Positions 7,218 to 12,956 of a stretch of DNA of 12,956 nucleotides are shown here, piece by piece (positions within the stretch are counted from its first letter, which is position 1; each line of letters begins with the position of its first letter). A program made the translations under genes and the position numbers. Source of the DNA: an uncultured Flavobacteriia bacterium (lineage in GTDB: Bacteria; Bacteroidota; Bacteroidia; Flavobacteriales_D; Crocinitomicaceae); contig CAIYQV010000374.1 in the NCBI GenBank assembly GCA_903928365.1, forward strand, positions 1 through 12,956, given 5' to 3'. The notes beneath the pieces were generated by a model. That model saw nothing but the letters and a program-made list of their open reading frames with translations, was not told where the DNA came from and did no database searches.

Positions 7218-7883
7218 TTATTGTGCGGAATAATCCGAGAATTGCTGGTCGTCAGCGAAGTAAAATATACGTATCTGAGCGGTGTCAGTAAGAAAATCGA
7301 TCTTTCCGATCTCGAAGCGGTTGATGGCGATGCCTGTGCGCTTTTCAAGGTCCGCTTTCATTTCTTCATATTTTTCAGGTACAATCAGATCAATCCGCTC
7401 ATAATTGATCGTCTTACGAGTTTCGTGTTTAACCAGCCACAGGTTTTCGAGTCCGTAGGTTAAAAGCATCACCGATACATTGATGATCGCCATTTCTGCA
7501 ATACTGATCTGGTTGGATGCCAGGGAATTCACCACACTCACACCAATGATCAGGAACAAATAGGTCATTTCTTTGATCTCGATCGCATCCGTACGGTAGC
7601 GGATGATACCGAAAATCGCGAATAAACCGAGTCCCATCCCCGTGTCGATGTCCAGCTTTTTCAACCCGAAACAAAGAAAGAAGGTGATCATACCTATCAG
7701 GTAATAGGTGAAAAGGTAATCTTTTCGTTGCGTCTTAGGATAATACATGTAGCGAATCAAAATAGTAAGCACTGTAATATTCACAGCAAGGCGAATTAAT
7801 AAAGTGTAGGCATCGGAGCTGAACCAGGTTAAAGTGAATGAATCGTTTGATTTCGCTAATGGTAGAATAAAGTCAAGCAGCAT
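7218..7883 (-). CDS. DUF4956 family membrane protein, partner of VTC-domain protein
   Basis: This is an integral inner-membrane protein of 221 residues, of the uncharacterised DUF4956 family. Hydrophobic segments lie at about 26-46, 57-73, 106-122 and 128-148, with a shorter one at 83-95. The conserved loop GLFAIFGIIRYRTDAIEIKEMT falls around residues 86-107. A soluble C-terminal tail (~150-221) contains a possible ferredoxin-like alpha/beta pattern. The start ATG at 7883 lies inside the end of the VTC-domain gene (11-base overlap), which points to translational coupling. From established knowledge, DUF4956 genes often neighbour VTC-domain genes in bacteria. From that I infer it could provide the membrane anchor or channel for the polymerase-like partner, as the membrane domain does in yeast VTC. 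The function is not proven. Confidence 0.88.
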   Translation of the reverse strand: MLLDFILPLAKSNDSFTLTWFSSDAYTLLIRLAVNITVLTILIRYMYYPKTQRKDYLFTYYLIGMITFFLCFGLKKLDIDTGMGLGLFAIFGIIRYRTDAIEIKEMTYLFLIIGVSVVNSLASNQISIAEMAIINVSVMLLTYGLENLWLVKHETRKTINYERIDLIVPEKYEEMKADLEKRTGIAINRFEIGKIDFLTDTAQIRIFYFADDQQFSDYSAQ

Positions 7884-8634
7884 AAGAGTTTATTTTTTTG
7901 AGTTTAAGTATTTTCTTTTTGAAGCGATTGAATCTCAGGCGTCCGCCGAAAAGTTCAATTGAACCAATACAGTATTTGCTCAATCTGTAGGGGCGGATGC
8001 ATTTGGATTTCATCAATTGATAAAATGCAGAATTTCGATTGACGGTCTCCTGTTTTAGTTCAGCAATAATCAGGTTTTCAAACAAGATCTTCTCTTCTTT
8101 CCATTTGAATGAGAGATTAAGGTCTAATGTAAGGCGCTCGTTTTCGGTTTTATTTACAAGGGTGAGACGGTTGAATGAATTCCACATCACCGGTTTCAGT
8201 GAAAGTTGGTTCGTGACCACTTCATTGATGAAATCAGTGTGTTTTTCTTTTAGTTCAGAAGGGATTTCATCCACTTTGATACGGCGTTTGTCTGTTCGAC
8301 CTTTGTATTTGTGTTTGATCTCGAGAAAAACCAGGTTGGATTCGACGTATTTCCTGAAACGCACTTTGAATCGGTTGGTTCTTCCGTTGTGATGATCCCG
8401 GAAAAAGGTGAAATCTGCATCGTCCAGGTAAAGACTTTCATAAAATGGCGTGCGTGTTCCTTCGATTTCCAGAATTCGGTAGTGGGACTTAAGTTCAGGT
8501 AATAATTGAAGAAATTCCGCAACTGAGAAGGCAAACTTTGTATCGACACGATTCATCAACTTTACACGATCCATCTCTAATAGTGAGATAGGTTCGAATG
8601 AGTTAAGGGCTTCTGTGATGCGGTTAAAGAACAT
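7873..8634 (-). CDS. VTC-type polyphosphate polymerase domain protein (CYTH-like tunnel fold)
   Basis: In yeast the related Vtc4 domain builds polyphosphate from ATP inside a basic tunnel. The activity of this bacterial member is inferred. The 253-residue soluble protein has the family pattern: R29-x-D-x-K33 near the start, YLDDADF (69-75), then the basic strand R88-F-K-V-R-F-R-K-Y96, FLEIKHK (103-109) and K116-R-R118. RLTLDLNLSFK follows at ~167-177, then the acidic metal-site candidate A191-E-L-K194 and a C-terminal RLSKYCIG (217-224). Alternating Arg/Lys on beta strands is what a phosphate-lined tunnel requires. The tail (~231-247) is very basic. No membrane segment is visible, and the overlapping downstream DUF4956 gene could supply one. 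The ATG at 8634 is the first gene of the minus-strand run and faces purT across 100 bases. A different triphosphate tunnel activity cannot be excluded. Confidence 0.85.
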   Translation of the reverse strand: MFFNRITEALNSFEPISLLEMDRVKLMNRVDTKFAFSVAEFLQLLPELKSHYRILEIEGTRTPFYESLYLDDADFTFFRDHHNGRTNRFKVRFRKYVESNLVFLEIKHKYKGRTDKRRIKVDEIPSELKEKHTDFINEVVTNQLSLKPVMWNSFNRLTLVNKTENERLTLDLNLSFKWKEEKILFENLIIAELKQETVNRNSAFYQLMKSKCIRPYRLSKYCIGSIELFGGRLRFNRFKKKILKLKKINSYAA

Positions 8635-8722
8635 TAAGTTAAGATTAACGAATTATGAACTTTAGTTAATATAAACGTAATATATCGTTCATCCGTTGGT
8701 GGAAAGATAAAAATTCATTTTC

Positions 8723-8730
8723 TACTTTTG
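8723..8730 (+). promoter_or_regulatory. Candidate purT promoter -7 element (near-leaderless)
   Basis: TACTTTTG matches the Bacteroidota -7 consensus TAnnTTTG exactly and ends 4 bases before the purT ATG at 8735. A TTG at 8696-8698 could be the -33 element, although the 24-base spacing is a little long. If this is used, the transcript starts at or almost at the ATG. The N-terminus of PurT aligns with the family from residue 1 onward, so a later start codon is unlikely. Confidence 0.45.
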
Positions 8731-8734
8731 TTCT

Positions 8735-9895
8735 ATGAGAAAAAAAATTTTGCTTTTAGGTTCTGGTGAGTTGGGGAAAGAATTCGTCATCGCATGTCAG
8801 CGACTAGGACAATATGTAATTGCTGTCGATAGTTACGAAGGTGCTCCAGCGATGCAGGTAGCGCACGAGTTTGAGGTAATCAATATGCTTGACGGGGAGG
8901 AACTCGACCGAATTGTAGCTAAACATCAACCGGATCTGATCGTTCCGGAAATCGAAGCAATTCGTACAGAGCGTTTTTACGACTATGAAAAACAAGGTAT
9001 TCAGGTTGTTCCATCTGCCAAGGCAGCCAATTTTACTATGAATAGAAAAGCCATTCGAGATCTTGCTGCCATCGAAGTAGGAGTTCGAACAGCACCATAT
9101 AAATACGCTACATCGCTCGATGAATTGAAGGCGGGAGTTGCCTTTACCGGGATTCCGTGTGTGGTGAAGCCATTGATGTCTTCTTCAGGAAAAGGTCAAT
9201 CAGTGATTAAAACGGAGGCAGACATTGAAAAAGCCTGGAACTATGCCATGGAAGGTTCTCGAGGTGATCTCAAAGAGGTGATCGTGGAGGGTTTTATTGA
9301 TTTTGATTATGAGATTACGCTTCTTACGGTAACTCAGAAAAATGGGGAGACCTTGTTCTGTCCACCTATTGGTCACCGACAAGAACGAGGAGATTACCAG
9401 GAGAGCTGGCAGCCGATGCCGATGAATGCATCTCACCTTGCAGAGGCACAAGATATGGCGGCACGTGTGACCAAAGCGTTGGGTGGTGCGGGTATCTGGG
9501 GAGTGGAATTCTTCATTACAAAAGAAGGTGCGTATTTTTCTGAATTATCACCTCGTCCCCACGATACAGGTATGGTGACTCTTGCGGGAACGCAGAATTT
9601 TTCAGAATTTGAATTACATGCACGTGCTATTTTAGGTATTCCGGTGAAAGAAGTAAAACTGGAGCGAAACGGAGCCAGTGCGGTTGTATTGGCAAATTCT
9701 GAAAGCAATCAGCAACCTCAATTTACTGGCTTAGACAAAGCAGCTTCTCATCCAAATTCTGATTTCAAGATCTTTGGAAAGCCAAGTACGCGACCTTACC
9801 GCAGAATGGCGGTGGCATTGACATACGGTCAGGAGGATGTGAAAACGCTTGTAGAAAAGGCTAAGGTAGTAGCAGCCGAAATTTCTGTGAGATAA
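8735..9895 (+). CDS. purT: Formate-dependent phosphoribosylglycinamide formyltransferase 2 (GAR transformylase 2)
   Basis: PurT is an ATP-grasp enzyme. It forms formyl phosphate from formate and ATP and transfers the formyl group to glycinamide ribonucleotide, the third step of purine synthesis, without folate. The 386-residue protein is full length. It contains GSGELGKE (9-16, GAR-binding N-terminal domain), PEIEAI (71-76), TMNRKAIR (101-108), the ATP loop MSSSGKGQ (148-155), EGFIDFDYEITLL (185-197), GHRQERGDYQESWQP (213-227), the Mg-binding GVE258FF and FSE270LSPRPHDTGM, and a C-terminal FGKP domain. A folate-dependent PurN may exist elsewhere. The gene stands alone, divergent from the VTC operon. 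It converges on the GH3 gene with nine bases between stops, where a 6-bp hairpin (9897-9915) is too weak to call a terminator. Confidence 0.97.
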   Translation: MRKKILLLGSGELGKEFVIACQRLGQYVIAVDSYEGAPAMQVAHEFEVINMLDGEELDRIVAKHQPDLIVPEIEAIRTERFYDYEKQGIQVVPSAKAANFTMNRKAIRDLAAIEVGVRTAPYKYATSLDELKAGVAFTGIPCVVKPLMSSSGKGQSVIKTEADIEKAWNYAMEGSRGDLKEVIVEGFIDFDYEITLLTVTQKNGETLFCPPIGHRQERGDYQESWQPMPMNASHLAEAQDMAARVTKALGGAGIWGVEFFITKEGAYFSELSPRPHDTGMVTLAGTQNFSEFELHARAILGIPVKEVKLERNGASAVVLANSESNQQPQFTGLDKAASHPNSDFKIFGKPSTRPYRRMAVALTYGQEDVKTLVEKAKVVAAEISVR

Positions 9896-9904
9896 ATACT
9901 GATT

Positions 9905-11056
9905 TTATTTCAGTAATCCCATTGCAATCTTCATTCGGATCACTCGCTTTGCAGAAGCATCGACCTTCTTCTTGAACTCAGGATCTTTTCTGTATTTGTC
10001 AAGAATATCTTTATGCGCCTTTTTCGCATCGATAGGCATCAGAACGATATCACAACCGGCATTGACTGCTTTTGCCTCACATTGCGGAATACTTGCCACA
10101 CCTCCCATATTCATAGCGTCGGTTACGATCAATCCCTTGAATCCATATTCTTCACGAAGTAATTTCGTGACAATTGTTTCAGAGGTCGTTGCAGGCATTC
10201 CTTTCGTATCGTATTTCGGGTTGTTTTGAACTGCTATATGCGCTACCATAATCGAAAGAACGCCATTCTTGATCAGTTCAGGGTAATTCCCGATCTCTTT
10301 CAACTCACCATCAATAGTTTGTAGTGATTTGTGTGTGTCACCTGAGACCAGACCATGTCCCGGGAAATGTTTCGCTGTAGCAATGATCTGATGCGATTGC
10401 ATGTTCTGAATAAAAGTATTCGACCAAGGGATCAAATTTGACGGATTGTTTCCAAATCCTCTGTAACCTACTGTTTTATTGGTTGCTACATCCACAACCG
10501 GTGCAAAATTGTAATTAATACCGATGTCATTCAGCTCTTTAGCGATCATGTCAGCACAGGTGGTGACTTCCGTCTCGGAACCGATTTCATTTGCTTTCTT
10601 TACCGTAGGTGTTTCCGCAATTTTGCGGTTAAACAAAGAAGGTTCGGCATCTGCACTGTAAAGGAAGGGAAGGTTGCCAATACTGTCATTCAAAGATTCA
10701 TAATTTTTAATCCACTTGGTAAATTCTGTTTTAGTGCCATTCAGCATCAATACTCCTCCAATAATACGTTGCTTAATGTGTGCTTGAATGGTAGCATCTG
10801 TTTGACCTAAACGTCCTACAGCAGGCATGATCAACTGAGCAACAATGGCCGTATCGTCAAGTGTTTTGAAGACTTTTTCAGTGGCAGCATCCAGGTCTTT
10901 ATTCTCGGCAAGGAAATCGTTCAATGAAAAGGTGACTTCCACTTTTGGTTGCTCTCGTTTGATTACCGCAGTTTCTTTCTTCTCTGATTCATTTTGTGCA
11001 CATCCCTGAAATAAAACAGTCAGTACAGCCAATGGAAGGATCAATTTTCTTGTCAT
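9905..11056 (-). CDS. Glycoside hydrolase family 3 lipoprotein, NagZ-like beta-N-acetylhexosaminidase
   Basis: Predicted to remove non-reducing beta-linked N-acetylglucosamine, most likely from peptidoglycan fragments, outside the cytoplasm. With the ATG at 11056 the protein has 383 residues and starts with a lipoprotein signal (MTRKLILPLAVLTVLFQGC, lipidated C19). A GH3 TIM-barrel domain then covers ~60-383. The NagZ hallmark KHFPGHG (229-235) is followed by D240-T-H242, the Asp-His acid/base dyad specific to this subgroup, and the nucleophile is D313 in VTDAMNMGG. An ATG at 11101 would add 15 residues in front of the signal peptide and would cover a good promoter match, so I reject it. Cytosolic NagZ of gammaproteobacteria lacks a lipid anchor, so here the enzyme probably works in the periplasm or at the outer membrane. 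There is no fused beta-lactamase-like domain. Confidence 0.9.
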   Translation of the reverse strand: MTRKLILPLAVLTVLFQGCAQNESEKKETAVIKREQPKVEVTFSLNDFLAENKDLDAATEKVFKTLDDTAIVAQLIMPAVGRLGQTDATIQAHIKQRIIGGVLMLNGTKTEFTKWIKNYESLNDSIGNLPFLYSADAEPSLFNRKIAETPTVKKANEIGSETEVTTCADMIAKELNDIGINYNFAPVVDVATNKTVGYRGFGNNPSNLIPWSNTFIQNMQSHQIIATAKHFPGHGLVSGDTHKSLQTIDGELKEIGNYPELIKNGVLSIMVAHIAVQNNPKYDTKGMPATTSETIVTKLLREEYGFKGLIVTDAMNMGGVASIPQCEAKAVNAGCDIVLMPIDAKKAHKDILDKYRKDPEFKKKVDASAKRVIRMKIAMGLLK

Positions 11057-11071
11057 GGATTCAATTTTCAG

Positions 11072-11079
11072 CAAAATTA
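11072..11079 (-). promoter_or_regulatory. Candidate promoter -7 element for the GH3 lipoprotein gene
   Basis: On the minus strand this reads TAATTTTG, an exact TAnnTTTG match, 15 bases upstream of the ATG at 11056. It supports that start over the longer one at 11101. No convincing TTG -33 element is seen at the usual spacing. The remainder of the 190-base divergent spacer (11057-11246) holds no open gene or RNA that I can support. Confidence 0.4.
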
Positions 11080-11246
11080 AGGGAATCTTTTCTGTACACA
11101 TCGCTCTTGCAGGTTTTAAATGAAGGGGCTTTTGTCAATAACTGTGCCTTTTACGTTGATAAAGAGGTGGAATTAGAATAAAAATGAGGTGTGATTTGTT
11201 CCGGATTAAGCAAAAAAATGATAACTTAAATGGAGCAAATGAATTT

Positions 11247-11939
11247 ATGCAAATAAACCTAACCATCAAATCGCTGGCAACAGATGACCGGCCACGAGAG
11301 AAAATGATTCTGAAAGGGCGCAGTGCTTTATCGGATGCGGAATTACTCGCCATTTTGATCAATAATGGAACAAAACAGGATTCAGCCCTTGTGTTAGCCA
11401 GAAAACTGCTTCAGAATGCTAATAACGATCTTCAGGAACTTACGAGATTTTCTCTTTCAGATTTGAAAAAGATCAAGGGAATTGGTGACGCCAAAGCAAT
11501 CACTCTTCTCGCAGCGATGGAACTAGGGAGGCGACGTCAGAGGTCTCAAAAATCAAAACCATCACGCATTACAAGTTCCAGTGATGTCTACCAAATTATG
11601 AAACCTGTTTTGACTGACCTGACGCATGAGGAATTTTATACGATTCATATGAATCGGGCCAATGAAGTATTATCGGTTTGTCAGATCTCGATTGGAGGTA
11701 CTTCAGGGACCATTGCTGATGGAAAGTTGATCTTTAAGCAGGCTTTGGATGAAAAGGCGAGGGCGCTCATTCTGGTGCACAACCATCCCAGTGGCCAACA
11801 AAAGCCAAGTGCTGCGGATATTTCGCTCACAGAGAAACTTGTAAAGTTTGGTAAATTCATCGATTTACCTGTGTTAGATCACCTCATTTTCTGTGATAAT
11901 GGTTATTTTAGCTTCGCCGATGACGGCCTCATCTCCTAA
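11247..11939 (+). CDS. radC: DNA repair protein RadC (JAMM/MPN+ domain protein)
   Basis: RadC-family proteins carry a JAMM metalloprotease-like domain. The name comes from a historical repair phenotype, and the true biochemical role is unsettled. The 230-residue protein has the N-terminal DRPREKMILKGRSALSDAEL segment (14-33), a helix-hairpin-helix motif (KKIKGIGDAKA, 74-84), and the JAMM residues E129, H178-N-H180-P-S-G and P187-S-x-x-D191, so the zinc site is complete. I chose the ATG at 11247 because the family begins with IKSLATDDRPRE-like sequence. An ATG at 11184 would add 21 residues with no family resemblance. The TAA at 11937 is in frame with the epimerase gene that starts nine bases later, so the two are probably one transcript. 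Confidence 0.95.
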   Translation: MQINLTIKSLATDDRPREKMILKGRSALSDAELLAILINNGTKQDSALVLARKLLQNANNDLQELTRFSLSDLKKIKGIGDAKAITLLAAMELGRRRQRSQKSKPSRITSSSDVYQIMKPVLTDLTHEEFYTIHMNRANEVLSVCQISIGGTSGTIADGKLIFKQALDEKARALILVHNHPSGQQKPSAADISLTEKLVKFGKFIDLPVLDHLIFCDNGYFSFADDGLIS

Positions 11940-11948
11940 AGCAGTAAC

Positions 11949-12956
11949 GTGAAGAAAAAGATCATAACCATTGTAGGTGCCAGACCCCAGATAATCAAAT
12001 CTTCAGCTATATCAAGAGCAATCAAAAATCACTTCAGTGAAACGCTGGAAGAGATCATTGTTCATACGGGTCAGCATTATGATGAGAACATGTCTGCCGT
12101 ATTCTTTGAGGAGATGGGGATTCCGCACCCAAACTACAATTTACAGGTTGGAAGCGGTTCACATGGTGCGCAAACTGCTCGCATGCTGGAAGGGCTTGAG
12201 GAGATCTATCAGAAAGAGCAGCCTGATGCTGTTTTGGTTTATGGAGATACGAATTCTACCATTGCAGGAGCACTTGCGGCTATTAAGATCCATATTCCGG
12301 TGGTGCATGTGGAAGCCGGTTTGCGAAGCTTTAATAAACGAATGCCTGAAGAGGTGAATCGCATTGCGTGTGACCACATGTCAACTTTGTTGTTTACGCC
12401 TACAAAAACAGGTTTAGAAAATCTCAGTAAAGAAGGATTTGCGAGCGTTTCTGAAGAAAAAGCAAGTGCAGATCATCCTAAAGTCTATCACTGCGGTGAT
12501 ATTATGTACGACAATAGTCTTTATTTTTCAGAGGTTTCGGATCAAAAGGCCGAAATTTTGAAAGATTTGGATCTTTCGAAGGAGGGATATGTTCTGGTGA
12601 CCATCCATAGAGATTCAAATACAGACATTGCCGCCAACATGGAAAGTATTTTTGCCGCCTTGTACCAAATTCAGGAAGAAACAGGCTTGGCTATCGTGTT
12701 GCCAATTCATCCGAGGACGAAACACAAAATGAAAGATCAATTATCTCAAGATTTGTTTGATAAGGTCATGGGTAATTCGAACATTAAGATTATTCCACCT
12801 GCAGGATTTCTGGACATCATTGCATTGGAAAAAAATGCCCGTTTGATCGTAACGGACAGTGGCGGTTTACAAAAAGAAGCGTTTTTCTTCAAGAAACCAT
12901 GTGTGATCTTGCGTCCACAAACGGAATGGGTAGAGATCGTTGAAAATGGCAATGCC
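11949..12956 (+). CDS. wecB: UDP-N-acetylglucosamine 2-epimerase (non-hydrolysing), 3' end outside window
   Basis: It interconverts UDP-GlcNAc and UDP-ManNAc, supplying ManNAc-type sugars for surface polysaccharides. 336 codons are visible and the frame is still open at the last base, so only a short C-terminal piece is missing (family ~360-390). Motifs are IVGARPQIIK at the start, HTGQHYDENMS, YGDTNST, HVEAGLRSF, MPEEVNRI, TIHRDSN, PIHPRTK, TDSGGLQKEAF and TEWVEIVENGNA. These give the catalytic Asp, Glu and His positions of the family. The start is GTG at 11949: the radC TAA lies in the same frame three codons upstream, and the first in-frame ATG is well inside the conserved N-terminus. The GARPQ and TEWVE variants resemble epimerases of polysaccharide clusters, so the gene may head such a cluster, although this cannot be seen here. 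Confidence 0.94.
   Translation, partial: MKKKIITIVGARPQIIKSSAISRAIKNHFSETLEEIIVHTGQHYDENMSAVFFEEMGIPHPNYNLQVGSGSHGAQTARMLEGLEEIYQKEQPDAVLVYGDTNSTIAGALAAIKIHIPVVHVEAGLRSFNKRMPEEVNRIACDHMSTLLFTPTKTGLENLSKEGFASVSEEKASADHPKVYHCGDIMYDNSLYFSEVSDQKAEILKDLDLSKEGYVLVTIHRDSNTDIAANMESIFAALYQIQEETGLAIVLPIHPRTKHKMKDQLSQDLFDKVMGNSNIKIIPPAGFLDIIALEKNARLIVTDSGGLQKEAFFFKKPCVILRPQTEWVEIVENGNA

Noticed and set aside
8672..8679. TACGTTTA on the minus strand as a promoter for the VTC-domain gene
   Set aside because: It misses the final G of TAnnTTTG and has no clear -33 partner. AT-rich sequence gives such near matches easily.
8638..8689. Imperfect palindromes GTTAAGATTAAC and AACG-8-CGTT in the divergent spacer, possibly an operator
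   Set aside because: Both are short, imperfect and AT-rich, and there is no second copy in the window to support a regulator site.
9897..9915. Hairpin TACTGA-loop-TCAGTA between the purT and GH3 stops
   Set aside because: The stem is six base pairs with only two G-C pairs and no U tract on either side that would make a convincing terminator.
11057..11101. Longer start for the GH3 lipoprotein at 11101
   Set aside because: It would put 15 residues before a normal lipoprotein signal peptide and would run through an exact -7 promoter match.
12037..12357. 106-codon open frame on the plus strand inside the epimerase gene
   Set aside because: It is a shadow in another frame. The epimerase frame from 11949 shows all family motifs across the same bases.
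1..12956. Search by eye for CRISPR arrays, tRNAs, transposases, phage genes or long direct repeats
   Set aside because: None were seen. Gene density is high and the only sizeable duplication is the pair of thioredoxin genes.

Overview
The window looks like a chromosomal housekeeping region of a Bacteroidota bacterium, probably a member of the Flavobacteriales. Four things point that way. Two tandem TlpA-type thioredoxins carry a DUF4369-like N-terminus. Lipid A genes imply an outer membrane. Exact copies of the Bacteroidota -7 promoter element TAnnTTTG lie just upstream of three start codons. Most starts have little or no Shine-Dalgarno sequence. The assignment comes from gene content and motifs, not from a database search.

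Layout. Positions 2-412 (+) hold the C-terminal end of Ffh, the signal recognition particle GTPase. From 8634 down to 413 (-) there is one unbroken run of nine genes with overlaps or very short gaps. In transcription order they are: a VTC-type polyphosphate polymerase domain protein, a DUF4956 membrane protein, lpxK, a purine nucleoside phosphorylase, gatB, a TlpA-like lipoprotein, a second secreted TlpA-like protein, lpxH, and a small helical protein of unknown function. A 100-base divergent spacer follows, then purT (+, 8735-9895). A GH3 NagZ-like lipoprotein (-, 9905-11056) converges on purT. A 190-base divergent spacer then leads to radC (+, 11247-11939) and a UDP-GlcNAc 2-epimerase (+, from 11949, cut by the window end). 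That last gene may open a surface-polysaccharide locus beyond the window.

How the genes relate. LpxH and LpxK are two steps of lipid A synthesis. The TlpA pair would act in periplasmic thiol redox. The GH3 lipoprotein would cleave beta-linked N-acetylglucosamine, probably from cell wall material. PurT and the phosphorylase serve purine synthesis and salvage, and GatB serves Gln-tRNA/Asn-tRNA formation. Most of the window is ordinary core metabolism. The least understood parts are the translationally overlapping VTC/DUF4956 pair, which may be a membrane-associated polyphosphate module, and the small gene at 413-763. Two further oddities stand out: two gene pairs sit in the same frame separated by one TAA, with the second gene forced to a non-ATG start, and the purine nucleoside phosphorylase has Asp where the 6-oxopurine-specific enzymes have Asn. 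I saw no tRNA, rRNA, CRISPR array, insertion sequence, phage gene or attachment site. There is no gene-free stretch longer than 300 bases.
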